From the NCBI RefSeq assembly GCF_003116585.1, contig NZ_QEHM01000004.1:248001-312000 (forward strand): a stretch of 64,000 nt of DNA. Direction: 5' to 3'. Of this stretch, positions 17,475 to 26,086 are shown piece after piece; positions within the stretch are counted from its first letter, which is position 1; each line of letters opens with the position of its first letter. Origin of the DNA: Albibacillus kandeliae. GTDB lineage: Bacteria; Pseudomonadota; Alphaproteobacteria; Rhodobacterales; Rhodobacteraceae. The notes below the pieces were generated by a model that was given only the letters and a program-made list of their open reading frames with translations, made no database searches and was not told the origin of the DNA. The translations under genes were made by a program, and so were the position numbers.

Positions 17475-18644
17475 ATGCGTTTTCTTGCCGTCCTTGCCGC
17501 CCTCTGCCTTTCGACCTCGCCCGCCCTCGCGCAATGTGGCGGTTCGTTTTCCGCCTTTGTGGCGGGCCTGAAACAGGAGGCCGTGGCCAAGGGGCACGCC
17601 CCCGCCACCGTCGATGCCTTCTTTCGCGGGGTTCAGCAGGATGGCGCGGTGCTCAAGGCCGACCGGGCGCAGGGGGTGTTCCAGAAGCCCTTCATTGATT
17701 TCACCCGCCACCTGATCTCGCAGGACCGGCTGAACAAGGGCCGTCAGAACGCCAAGAAGTACGATGCCGTCTTCAATCGGATCGAGCGCGACTACGGCGT
17801 TTCCCGTGGTGTGCTGCTGGCCTTCTGGGCCTTCGAGACCGACTACGGCGGGTTTCAGGGCAACTTCAACACCCGCAACGCGCTGGTGACGCTGGCGCAT
17901 GACTGCCGCCGCCCGAACCTGTTCCGCCCGCAGATCTTCGGGGCGATCGAGCTGTACGAACACGGCGATTTCGACCCGCAGACCACCACGGGCGCCTGGG
18001 CCGGAGAGATCGGGATGGTGCAGATGCTGCCGCTCGACATCCTCGAGAACGGGGTGGATGGCGACGGCGACGGCCACGTCAGGCTCAAGACCTCGGCCCC
18101 GGACGCGCTGATGTCGGGCGGGCGGATGCTCAGCACGCTCGGCTGGCGCAAGGGCGAACCCTGGCTGCAGGAGGTCGTGCTGCCGCAGGGGATGGACTGG
18201 TCGCTGACCGGGCTGGATGAAACCCGCACCGTCGACCAGTGGACCCAGATGGGGGTCCGCCCGCGCGAGGGGCGTCTCGGGAACGGCAAGCTGCCCGCCT
18301 CGATCATCATTCCGCAGGGCTACAAGGGACCTGCCTTCATCGCGTATCCGAACTTCCGGGTCTACTTCGAGTGGAACCAGAGCTTTACCTATGTCCTGAC
18401 CGCCGCCTATTTCGCGAACCGACTCGAAGGCGCGTCGGTCTTTGACGCGGGCACCCCGGATGCGGGCCTGTCGGGCCAGCAGATGAAGGCGCTGCAGCAG
18501 AAGTTGCAGGCGCGGGGGTACCATGTGGGCACGGTGGACGGCATCCTGGGGGCCAATACCCGCGACGCCGTGCGGGCGGAACAGAAGCGGCTGGGCATGA
18601 TCGAGGACGGCTGGCCGACCTCGGCGCTGCTGAACCGGCTGTGA
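17475..18644 (+). CDS. Lytic murein transglycosylase, MltB-like, with PG-binding domain
   Basis: The 389-residue protein has a signal peptide (residues 1-20, cleaved after ALA) and no lipobox cysteine, so it is probably periplasmic rather than lipid anchored. The SLT_2/MltB domain covers about 25-320; AFWAFETDYGGFQG carries the catalytic Glu and NALVTLAHDCRRP follows. The usual GSWAGAMGQxQFMPS block is changed to GAWAGEIGMVQMLPLDIL. A C-terminal peptidoglycan-binding domain (MKALQQKLQARGYHVGTVDG) ends the protein. It cleaves peptidoglycan with 1,6-anhydro ring formation. Confidence 0.92.
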   Translation: MRFLAVLAALCLSTSPALAQCGGSFSAFVAGLKQEAVAKGHAPATVDAFFRGVQQDGAVLKADRAQGVFQKPFIDFTRHLISQDRLNKGRQNAKKYDAVFNRIERDYGVSRGVLLAFWAFETDYGGFQGNFNTRNALVTLAHDCRRPNLFRPQIFGAIELYEHGDFDPQTTTGAWAGEIGMVQMLPLDILENGVDGDGDGHVRLKTSAPDALMSGGRMLSTLGWRKGEPWLQEVVLPQGMDWSLTGLDETRTVDQWTQMGVRPREGRLGNGKLPASIIIPQGYKGPAFIAYPNFRVYFEWNQSFTYVLTAAYFANRLEGASVFDAGTPDAGLSGQQMKALQQKLQARGYHVGTVDGILGANTRDAVRAEQKRLGMIEDGWPTSALLNRL

Positions 18645-18759
18645 CCCCGGCCGGCAACCAGCTGTAAACCACGAATTGGGAATTCGTTTACCGGTGACGG
18701 GGGGCGTGATAGACTAAGGGTCTCCAATATGTCGTTCTAGCTTCATCGCTTGAATAGTT

Positions 18760-18800
18760 GGCCGCGCAGGGGGGCTTTCCCTGCGCGGCCTTTCCTTTTC
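18760..18800 (+). terminator. Intrinsic terminator
   Basis: GGCCGCGCAGGG (18760-18771) pairs perfectly with 18779-18790 around a 7-base loop and is followed by TTTCCTTTTC. This is the best intrinsic terminator on the plus strand in the window. It lies 116 bases past the transglycosylase stop, so it ends that mRNA or a short separate transcript starting near 18720. Confidence 0.8.
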
Positions 18801-18803
18801 GGC

Positions 18804-18899
18804 CTATTGGCCGGTCAGGAGCCGGATGACGGTCACCAGCAGCATGGCTGCCGAGAGGATCACCATCCATTTCCAATAGGTTTGTTCGCTCAGCTTCAT
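18804..18899 (-). CDS. Putative 31-residue single-span membrane protein
   Basis: The minus strand encodes 31 residues starting MKLSEQTYWKWMVI and ending RLLTGQ, with a hydrophobic helix of about 18 residues in the middle (ILSAAMLLVTVI) and charged ends. An extended ribosome-binding sequence GGAGGTGAT overlaps the ATG itself, which is an unusual spacing. The stop is followed by the GC-rich hairpin at 18760-18790. Size, single helix and strong Shine-Dalgarno suggest a real small protein; its function is unknown. It lies between the transglycosylase and smc, in an otherwise gene-free stretch of 364 bases. Confidence 0.45.
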   Translation of the reverse strand: MKLSEQTYWKWMVILSAAMLLVTVIRLLTGQ

Positions 18900-19008
18900 C
18901 ACCTCCGATCACCGCGAAGGGTCGCGGCATCGGCAGGCTAATCGCAGCACGGTTAAGAAAGGCCCAAGCCCAGCGGTGACAGCCAAGTTCGGCGGGCAGT
19001 GCCCGGGC

Positions 19009-22000
19009 TTACGCCACCAGTTGCTCGGCCTTCTTGAGGTCGACCGAGACCAGCTGGCTCACGCCCTGTTCCTGCATCGTCACGCCGAACAGGCGGTCCA
19101 TCCGGCTCATCGTCACCGCGTGGTGGGTGATGATCAGGAACCGCGTTTCCGTCCGGCGGCACATCTCGTCCAGCAGATCGCAGAAGCGGGTCACGTTGGC
19201 GTCGTCGAGCGGCGCGTCGACCTCGTCGAGCACGCAGATCGGGGCCGGGTTGGCGAGGAAGACGGCGAAGATCAGCGCCATCGCGGTCAGGGTCTGTTCG
19301 CCGCCCGAGAGCAGCGAGAGGGTCGACAGCTTCTTGCCCGGCGGCTGGCACATGATCTCGAGCCCGGCCTCGAGCGGGTCGTCGCTCTCGACCATGACGA
19401 GGTTCGCCTCGCCGCCGCCGAAGAGGTGACGGAACAGCATCGAGAAGTTCGAGTTCACCTGCTCGAAGGCAGTCAGCAGACGCTCGCGCCCCTCGCGGTT
19501 GAGGCTGGCGATGCCGGTGCGCAGCGCCTTGATCGCCTCCTCGAGGTCGGCCTTCTCGCTCTGCAGCGTGTCGTGCTCTTCCTGCACCTCGCGCGCGTCT
19601 TCCTCGGCGCGCAGGTTCACGGCCCCAAGCGCGTCACGCTGGCGCTTGTAGCGGTTCACATCGGCTTCCAGCGTGTCGGTGGTCGGCATCTGGTCGGGCG
19701 CGGTGTCGAGCCGGTTGAGCAGCTGGTTCGGCGTGACCTGCTGATCTTCGGCGATGCGCTCGGCCGCCTGCGCGACCGTCTCGCGCGCGGCCTCGGCGCG
19801 GGCCTGGGCGGCGGCGCGGGCCTCGCGGGCCTCGGAGGCGGCACGCTCCGCATCGCGTTCGGCCTGGGAGGTCTCGCGCAGCGTCGCCTCGCCCTGCGTC
19901 AGCGCATCGGCGGCTCCGGCGCGGCGCTTCTCGGCATGGGCGATCTGGATCGAGAGCTCGTCGCGCTCCTCGGCCAGCCGTTCGGGGGTAGCGCTCGCCT
20001 CCTCCAGTTCCTCCTGCGTTTCGTCCTTGCGCTCCACCAGTTCGGCGATGCGGCGCTCGGCGGTGTCGAGCCGGTGACGCCAGCCGCTGATCTCCTTGGT
20101 GACCTCCTGCGCGCGCCGGGTGCGGGCCTCGCCCTCGCGGCGGATCTCGTCGTGGTGCGACCGGCGGGTCATCATGGTGATCCGCGCGGCCTCGACCGTC
20201 TGCTTGATCTCCTCGATCCGGTCACGGGCGCTGGCGAGGTCGCCCAGCCCGGCCAGCGCGGTCTCGGCTTCCTTGACCTGCGACCGGGCCGAGAGGGCAT
20301 CCTCGTTGTGCCGCGCAACCGCCAGCGCGAGGTTTTCCAGCCGACCCTGCGCAAGGTTGCGCTCGGACTCGGCGCGGGATAGGGCGCGGGCCGCCTCGGC
20401 CACGGCCTGATCGGCGCGGCGGCGCGCCTCGCGGGCAAGGCGGTCGGCCTCGGTGCGCTCGGCCAGCAGGCGTTTCAGCGTCTCGTGCGCGGCGGTCGCG
20501 CCTTCGACGCGGGCGGTGACCTCGGCCATCTCCTGCTTGAGCGCTTCGAGCCGGTTCAGCTGCTCCAGCCGCAGGGCGGCGGCCGAGGGCGCATCCTCGG
20601 ACCACGCGCGGTAGCCGTCCCAGCGCCAGAGGTCGCCCTCGAGCGAAACGAGGCGCTGGCCGGGCTTGAGCTGGGCCTGCAGCGCGGCGCCCTCGTCGGC
20701 GTCCACCAGCCCGATCTGGTCGATCCGGCGGGACAGCGCGGCGGGGCCCTTGACGTGGAGCGAGAGCGGGATCACCCCGGCGGGCAGCGCCTGCGCGGTG
20801 GTGTAATTGCCGATCTCGACCCAGCCGGAGGGGCCGTCGGCCTCGACCAGCGGGGCGCGCAGATCGTCGGCCAGAGCAGCGCCGAGCGCCTTTTCGTAGC
20901 CGGGCGCCACCTTCATGTCGTCGAGGACCTGCCCGCCCTCGGCGGTGTCGCGGCTGAGCAGCTTGGCCAGCGCGGTGACCTCGGCGCGCAGCGCCCCGGC
21001 CTCGCCCTCGGCCTCGGACCTCTGGGCGCGGGCGTCGGCCTCGCGCGACTGGGTCTCGGCACGGGCGTCGTCGGCGGCGGCGAGCGCTTCCTCGGCGGCC
21101 TCGGCGGCGGCGACCGCCTCTTCCTCGGCGGACTGCGCGGTCTCGAAGTCGGACCCGGCCTTGCCGAGGGCGGCGCGCGCATCCTCGACGGCGGTGCGGG
21201 CCTTGATCGCCTCGCCCTCGGCACGGGCCAGGGTCTTCTGGCTGTCGTCCAGCAGGCGCTGCGCCGACTGGTGGCGCGCGGCGAGGCGGGCGACGTCCTC
21301 GGTTTCTTCGCTCAGCAGGCTCTCGCGGTCCTGCAGCACATGCGCCGCCTCGTGCGAGGCGTCAGACGCCTCGGCCAGCTTGTCCGCATGTCCCTCGCCA
21401 GCCTTGGCGAGTTCCTTCTGCTCCCATTCCAGCCGCTCGATCGTCTCGCCCGCGTCGCGGTTGAGGCCGCTCTCGCGCTCGATATCCCGGGTCAGCTGTT
21501 CGATCCGGCCCATCAGGGTCTGGATCTGCTGGCGCGCGCGCTCTTCCTGATCCTTCAGGGCGTCGCGCTGGACCGAGATGCGCTGGAGCACGGCGGAGGC
21601 GATGGCCTCCTCCTCGCGCAGGGGCGGCAGGGCCTCTTCGGCGGCGGCGCGGGCCTTGATCGATTGTTGGGCCAGCGTCTCGGCGCGGGCCGCGGCGGTG
21701 GTGCGCTCGCGCAGCGCTTCCTCGGCGGCAGAGCGGGCCTCGTCGGCGTCGCGCCAGCGGCGATAGAGCAGCATGCCTTCGGACTGGCGCAGCGCCTCGC
21801 CGATCTCGCGGTAGCGGGCGGCCTGACGGGCCTGCCGGGCCAGCTGGGCCAATTGTTGGGCGAGCTGTTCCAGCACGTCGTCGACGCGGGTCAGGTTGCT
21901 CTCGGCGCCGTTCAGCTTCAGCTCGGCCTCGTGCCGGCGCTGGTAGAGGCCCGAGATGCCGGCGGCCTCTTCGAGGATGCGGCGGCGGGCCTGCGGCTTG

Positions 22001-22464
22001 GCGTTGATCAGCTCGGAAATCTGGCCCTGCCGCACGAGAGCGGGCGAATGCGCGCCGGTGGAGGCATCGGCGAACAGCATCTGGACGTCGCGGGCGCGCA
22101 CGTCCTTGGTGTTGGCCTTGTAGGCCGAGCCGACGTCGCGGGTGATGCGGCGGATGATCTCCAGCTGGTCCTGATCGTTGAACCCGGCGGGCGCGAGGCG
22201 CTCGGAGTTGTCGAGGATCAGCGACACCTCGGCAAAGTTGCGGGCCGGGCGGGTGGCGGCCCCGGCAAAGATCACGTCTTCCATGCCGCCGCCGCGCATC
22301 GCGGTCGGGCGGTTCTCGCCCATGACCCAGCGCAGCGCTTCGAGCAGGTTGGACTTGCCACAGCCGTTCGGGCCGACCACGCCGGTCAGACCATCGGCGA
22401 TGATCAGATCGGTGGGGTCGACGAAGCTCTTGAACCCGGTCAGTCTGAGTTTGGTGAAACGCAA
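19009..22464 (-). CDS. smc: Chromosome segregation ATPase SMC
   Basis: A 1151-residue SMC. The N-terminal head begins RFTKLRLTGFKSFVDPT with Walker A VGPNGCGKSNLLEAL near residue 35; long coiled coils flank a hinge at roughly 500-650; the C-terminal head has the LSGGEQTLTAMA signature near 1050 and Walker B ICVLDEVDAPLDD. It organises and segregates the chromosome with ScpA and ScpB. I chose the TTG at 22462-22464 because homologs start at this point and the length then fits; an opening upstream to 22638 is unlike SMC. This is probably the housekeeping SMC. Confidence 0.95.
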   Translation of the reverse strand: MRFTKLRLTGFKSFVDPTDLIIADGLTGVVGPNGCGKSNLLEALRWVMGENRPTAMRGGGMEDVIFAGAATRPARNFAEVSLILDNSERLAPAGFNDQDQLEIIRRITRDVGSAYKANTKDVRARDVQMLFADASTGAHSPALVRQGQISELINAKPQARRRILEEAAGISGLYQRRHEAELKLNGAESNLTRVDDVLEQLAQQLAQLARQARQAARYREIGEALRQSEGMLLYRRWRDADEARSAAEEALRERTTAAARAETLAQQSIKARAAAEEALPPLREEEAIASAVLQRISVQRDALKDQEERARQQIQTLMGRIEQLTRDIERESGLNRDAGETIERLEWEQKELAKAGEGHADKLAEASDASHEAAHVLQDRESLLSEETEDVARLAARHQSAQRLLDDSQKTLARAEGEAIKARTAVEDARAALGKAGSDFETAQSAEEEAVAAAEAAEEALAAADDARAETQSREADARAQRSEAEGEAGALRAEVTALAKLLSRDTAEGGQVLDDMKVAPGYEKALGAALADDLRAPLVEADGPSGWVEIGNYTTAQALPAGVIPLSLHVKGPAALSRRIDQIGLVDADEGAALQAQLKPGQRLVSLEGDLWRWDGYRAWSEDAPSAAALRLEQLNRLEALKQEMAEVTARVEGATAAHETLKRLLAERTEADRLAREARRRADQAVAEAARALSRAESERNLAQGRLENLALAVARHNEDALSARSQVKEAETALAGLGDLASARDRIEEIKQTVEAARITMMTRRSHHDEIRREGEARTRRAQEVTKEISGWRHRLDTAERRIAELVERKDETQEELEEASATPERLAEERDELSIQIAHAEKRRAGAADALTQGEATLRETSQAERDAERAASEAREARAAAQARAEAARETVAQAAERIAEDQQVTPNQLLNRLDTAPDQMPTTDTLEADVNRYKRQRDALGAVNLRAEEDAREVQEEHDTLQSEKADLEEAIKALRTGIASLNREGRERLLTAFEQVNSNFSMLFRHLFGGGEANLVMVESDDPLEAGLEIMCQPPGKKLSTLSLLSGGEQTLTAMALIFAVFLANPAPICVLDEVDAPLDDANVTRFCDLLDEMCRRTETRFLIITHHAVTMSRMDRLFGVTMQEQGVSQLVSVDLKKAEQLVA

Positions 22465-22661
22465 GGCTGCGGCTGGTCCCTTGATTCCGGTTTGCCGTTC
22501 AGATTGGGGCGCGAGGGCCCCGTGAGTCAAGGTTGCGCCGCTGTATCTGGGATTTGGCCCCGGGTTATCCACAAGATGTTGCGGATTCTCGCCGGTGAAC
22601 CGGCTTGACCCCGGCGGGGTGCCCCGCTTTTCTGTCAAAGCTTTGAAACGGGGGCAAGACG

Positions 22662-23114
22662 ATGGCGATCACGATCCGCGAGGCCGACCCAAGGGAACCC
22701 GGCGCGCGTGCCCTGATTGAAAGCGGTCAGGCCATGATCCGCGACCTGTTCCACCCGGAGGTGATCCGGTTCCTGCCGCTCGTCGCCCTGGCGGGCGACG
22801 ACGTCAGCTTCTACGTGGCCGAGGCGGAGGGCGTGCCGCTGGGCTGCGCCGCGCTGGTCGACAAGCACGCCTATGGCGAGGTCAAGTCGATGTTCGTGAC
22901 CGATGCGGCGCGCGGGCGCGGTGTGGGCACTGCCCTGCTCGACCGGCTGGAGGAGCGGGCGCGCGAGATCGGGCTGGCGATGCTCAAGCTGGAGACCGGC
23001 CCCCTGCTGGAAGCCGCGCGCAGGCTCTACGAGCGTCAGGGGTTCGTACCCTGCCCGCCCTATGGCGGGTTCACCGCCGAGGGCAGCAGCATCTTCATGG
23101 AAAAGCACCTGTGA
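22662..23114 (+). CDS. GNAT family N-acetyltransferase
   Basis: The 150-residue product has the acetyl-CoA binding motif VTDAARGRGVGTALLDRL at about residue 85 and the GNAT core strands VPLGCAALV and LAMLKLETGPLLEAARRLYE, ending QGFVPCPPYGGF. The ETG.L..A..LYE.QGF pattern is typical of the PhnO/YncA-like subgroup. The acceptor is unknown. It is divergent from smc with 197 bases between (22465-22661), in which I see no other gene. Confidence 0.88.
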   Translation: MAITIREADPREPGARALIESGQAMIRDLFHPEVIRFLPLVALAGDDVSFYVAEAEGVPLGCAALVDKHAYGEVKSMFVTDAARGRGVGTALLDRLEERAREIGLAMLKLETGPLLEAARRLYERQGFVPCPPYGGFTAEGSSIFMEKHL

Positions 23115-23133
23115 GGCACGGGCCGCCCGGGGC

Positions 23134-23535
23134 CTAGATCGGGTCACAGTCGAACTCCGCGTAGCGGCGGCCGCCTGTTCCCGTGGCGCGGGTTTCGAGG
23201 CAACTGTACCCGGACGGCACGGAGAGAGGCGCGGTCGGGTCGCGCACGCCCTTGCAGGCGAGGAGGCCCGTGAACACCGCTTGATCGCCGCGCAGGTCGG
23301 ACACAACGCAGCCGCTGGCAAGGGTCATGGCGGCGACGGCGCGGGCTGCAATCGGGCCCGCGCGGGGCGCATAGCGCGTGTTGAGGCGGATCGCCTCGGC
23401 CAGGCGGCCACTGAGACGCACATCAAAGATGTCCCCCGCTATGGCGATGCGGGTCACGGCCCGGTCGCGAAAGGCGAGGCCGGGCGTATCGCAGGCGGCG
23501 AGCATCACGAGAAGCAGGAGCAGGGCACGGATCAT
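23134..23535 (-). CDS. Putative lipoprotein, 133 residues
   Basis: The N terminus (MIRALLLLLVMLAACDTPG) is a lipoprotein signal with LAAC lipobox, so Cys15 should be lipidated. The mature part has four more cysteines (SGCVVSDL, LACKGV, YSCLET, FDCDP), suggesting disulfides in the periplasm. I do not recognise the family; similar cysteine-rich lipoproteins are common in Rhodobacterales. It is convergent with the GNAT gene and divergent from the FadR-type regulator. Confidence 0.75.
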   Translation of the reverse strand: MIRALLLLLVMLAACDTPGLAFRDRAVTRIAIAGDIFDVRLSGRLAEAIRLNTRYAPRAGPIAARAVAAMTLASGCVVSDLRGDQAVFTGLLACKGVRDPTAPLSVPSGYSCLETRATGTGGRRYAEFDCDPI

Positions 23536-23644
23536 GCCGCCAGACTTGCACGGGACGGGTTAACAATCCCTTGCGCAGCGGGCAAAATCCATTGAGCCGC
23601 CCCGGGGCGGGGCCTATGAAGGCGAAACGACAACAGGACGAGCC

Positions 23645-24415
23645 ATGCCGTTTCAGAAAGTGCAGCCTGAGAAACTCTCGACCTCGGTGGTGCGCCAGAT
23701 CGAACTGCTCATCCTGCGCGGCATTCTGCGCCCCGGAGAACGGCTGCCCGCCGAACGCGAACTGGCGGAGCGCCTTGGCGTCTCGCGCCCCTCGCTGCGC
23801 GAGGCGATTGCCGAGTTGCAGGACGAGGGGCTGCTGACGGCGCGCGCGGGGTCGGGAATCTACGTGGCCGAGGTGCTGGGTTCGGCCTTTTCCCCTGCCC
23901 TGCAACGCCTCTTCGCCACCCACGAGGAAGCGATGTTCGACTATGTCGCCTTTCGCCGCGACATGGAGGCGCTCGCCGCCGAGCGCGCGGCGCGCTACGG
24001 CTCGGACAGTGATCTGCAGGTGATCCAGACCGTCTTTGACAAGATGGAAGCGAGCCTGACCAAGCGCAACGCCAAGGAAGAGGCCAAGCTGGACGCGCAG
24101 TTCCATTCGTCCATCATCGAGGCCAGCCACAACGTGGTGATGCTGCACATGATGCGTTCGATGTACGACCTGCTGCGCGAGGGCGTGTTCTACAACCGGC
24201 AGGTCATGTTCGCGCAGCGCACCTCGCGGACCGCCCTGCTGGACCAGCACCGCGCCATCAACGATGCGCTGCAGGCCCGCGACCCAGAGGGCGCGGCGCG
24301 GGCGGTGCGCGCGCATCTCGACTATGTCGAACAGGCGTTGCGGGACCAGCAACGCGCGAGGCGCAACGAGGAAATCGCGCGCCAGCGGCTCGATCACGAG
24401 CGCGGCCAGCGTTAG
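23645..24415 (+). CDS. GntR/FadR-subfamily transcriptional regulator
   Basis: The 256-residue regulator has the GntR winged helix at residues 8-75 (RPGERLPAERELAERLGVSR, then LREAIAELQDEGLL) and a C-terminal FCD ligand domain (LDAQFHSSIIEASHN, with His residues that usually bind metal). FadR/PdhR/LldR-type proteins respond to organic acids. No obvious target operon is adjacent: it ends overlapping the convergent scpB gene by 4 bases. The 109 bases upstream contain no gene. Confidence 0.88.
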   Translation: MPFQKVQPEKLSTSVVRQIELLILRGILRPGERLPAERELAERLGVSRPSLREAIAELQDEGLLTARAGSGIYVAEVLGSAFSPALQRLFATHEEAMFDYVAFRRDMEALAAERAARYGSDSDLQVIQTVFDKMEASLTKRNAKEEAKLDAQFHSSIIEASHNVVMLHMMRSMYDLLREGVFYNRQVMFAQRTSRTALLDQHRAINDALQARDPEGAARAVRAHLDYVEQALRDQQRARRNEEIARQRLDHERGQR

Positions 24416-25017
24416 GGGCTGGCAGCGGCCCGGCCCAGACCGGCGTCATCGAGCTGTTCACGGTCCGGCAGGTCGCGCAGGCTCTCCATTCCGAAGACCG
24501 TCAGGAAGTGGGCAGTGGTGACAAAGGTATAGGGCGCGCCCCGGCGCGGGTCGCGCGGCCCGGTGGCGATCAGGTCGCGGGCGTGCAGCCGCCCGATCAG
24601 GTCGCGCGCGATCTCCTTGCCGAATATCTCGCGCAGCCCCTCGCGGGTGATGGGCTGGTAATAGGCGATGGCGGCGAGGACAGCGGCATCGAATTCCTTC
24701 AGGTCCAGTTCCTGCCCCGAAACGTCCGCCGCCTCGCGCACTGCGGCGGCATAGGCGGGCCGCGTCCGCATGAACCAGCCCTCGGGGGTGCGGACGACCT
24801 CGAAGGCGCGGTCGGCCAGATCAGCGGCAAGGTCATCGACCAGCAGTTCCACCGGGGCATCCGCGCCCACCACGCGCGCCAGCGCCTCGCGCGGGACGGG
24901 GCTGGCCGAGGCGAAGAGAACCGCCTCGATCCGGCCCATCCACTCGCGCCAGCGGCGCTCTGGCGGCAGCGCGGCGAGGTCGCGGTCAAGTCCGGCGGGT
25001 TTCGCGGCGCGCGCCAT
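24412..25017 (-). CDS. scpB: ScpB-like condensin subunit
   Basis: The 201-residue protein has two winged-helix domains: IEAVLFASASPVPREALARV near residue 30 is the ScpB signature and AAVLAAIAYYQPITREGLRE starts the second. ScpB dimers bind the ScpA kleisin of SMC complexes. Here the gene upstream is DUF1403, not scpA, with 1 base between stop and start, so the pair is an operon. Compared with usual ScpB the N terminus is short and the C terminus lacks an acidic tail. A housekeeping scpA-scpB pair probably lies elsewhere on the chromosome. Confidence 0.85.
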   Translation of the reverse strand: MARAAKPAGLDRDLAALPPERRWREWMGRIEAVLFASASPVPREALARVVGADAPVELLVDDLAADLADRAFEVVRTPEGWFMRTRPAYAAAVREAADVSGQELDLKEFDAAVLAAIAYYQPITREGLREIFGKEIARDLIGRLHARDLIATGPRDPRRGAPYTFVTTAHFLTVFGMESLRDLPDREQLDDAGLGRAAASP

Positions 25018-25018
25018 G

Positions 25019-25915
25019 TCAGAGCCCGTAAAGGCGGAAGCTGTCCCGCCCGGTCAGTTCGCGCACCACGCCAAGGCTGACCAGCCGGTCGCAGAGGCGC
25101 CGCGCCGCGCGGTCGGACAGGTAGGCCCTGAGGGCGGCGGGAGACACCGCGTCGCGGCTGAGGAAGAGGTCGACCGCCGGTTGCGCGCCCTTGGCCCGCA
25201 GGCGGGGTGCCACGGCTGCAAGCCGCGTGGCCCGCCGAGTGAGGTCGGCGGCAAGCCGGAGGGCGGTGTCCGCCCCTGCGACGGCGGCAAGGTGGCAGGC
25301 GTGGCGCAGGTCCGCCCCGGTGCGGCGCAGGTCGCGGGCCGAGAGTTCGGAGGCCAGCACCGGAACCGCGTGTCGCCAGCCAAGCGCCTCGGCAAGGGCG
25401 GCCTCGGCCAGGATCAGCGCGGTCGCTTCGGCCCGGGGCCGGGCGGCGAGCACCGTTTCGATGACCTCGGCGGCGCGGGCGGGAGGGGTCAGCCCGTGCG
25501 ACGGGGCAGCCAGCCAACCGGCGATTTCGGCCTCGCTGCAGTCGGGCAGTGCCCCGGCCAGAGCCTTGGGCGAGAGCGGGCGCGCGAGGGCTTCATGCCA
25601 GGCCATGTGGACCTCACCAGCGGGGCCCGGATGGTCGCCGGGGCGCAGGAGGTGCAGCGCGTCGCGCAGGTCCGACGCCCGTTCGGGACGCCCGGCGAGG
25701 ACGGTACAGGCCTCGGCCGCAGCAAGGGCGAGGCGGTCGCGCAGCAGGGCCTGCGGCAGGTCGGGGCGCTGCAATGCAAGATGCAGGACCGAGAGCGCGG
25801 CCCCGGCGGCAAAGGCGGTTTCCTCGGGCGTCTGCGAACGGTGCGCCCGGGCCCAGACCGGCAGGGTGACCGGGGGCTCCTGTGGATCGCGCAGCGGAGG
25901 CGAGGCGGTGTTCAT
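25019..25915 (-). CDS. DUF1403 family protein, partner of ScpB-like subunit
   Basis: A 298-residue, mostly helical, alanine- and arginine-rich protein; LPVWARAHRSQTPEETAFAAG near the start is the DUF1403 pattern. The last 45 residues (AALRAYLSDRAARRLCDRLV then LGVVRELTGRDSFRLYGL) read like a winged helix with a wing hairpin. It stands exactly where scpA stands in normal scpAB operons. From memory, DUF1403-ScpB pairs recur in rhizobial and roseobacterial genomes, often on plasmids. Function is not established; a kleisin-like role is inference. Confidence 0.75.
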   Translation of the reverse strand: MNTASPPLRDPQEPPVTLPVWARAHRSQTPEETAFAAGAALSVLHLALQRPDLPQALLRDRLALAAAEACTVLAGRPERASDLRDALHLLRPGDHPGPAGEVHMAWHEALARPLSPKALAGALPDCSEAEIAGWLAAPSHGLTPPARAAEVIETVLAARPRAEATALILAEAALAEALGWRHAVPVLASELSARDLRRTGADLRHACHLAAVAGADTALRLAADLTRRATRLAAVAPRLRAKGAQPAVDLFLSRDAVSPAALRAYLSDRAARRLCDRLVSLGVVRELTGRDSFRLYGL

Positions 25916-26032
25916 GCCACAAGGTTAGCCTGCAACGGCGCTATTGACCACCAAATAGTGATTAAAGCGCCGCCCAGTCCACACGATTGATCCGCGAAGC
26001 CGCGGCAGTGCCCTTGCATCGGTCAGAAACAG

Positions 26033-26058
26033 AAAAACCCGGCACGAGGCCGGGTTTT
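26033..26058 (-). terminator. Intrinsic terminator of the F0 ATP synthase operon
   Basis: AAAACCCGG (26034-26042) pairs with CCGGGTTTT (26050-26058) around a 7-base loop. Read on the minus strand the stem is followed by TTTTTCT, 28 bases after the atpF stop. The A/T ends make it usable in both directions. The rest of 25916-26086 contains no gene. Confidence 0.88.
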
Positions 26059-26086
26059 CCAAGGTCTTTCGCTGGTCCGAACCGGA

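Noticed and set aside
20485-22608. 707-codon plus-strand frame opposite smc
   Set aside because: Antisense shadow of the SMC coiled coils; low-complexity Gly/Leu/Arg content and no motif.
22465-22638. N-terminal extension of SMC
   Set aside because: Residues upstream of RFTKLRL have no SMC similarity; the TTG at 22464 gives the usual length.
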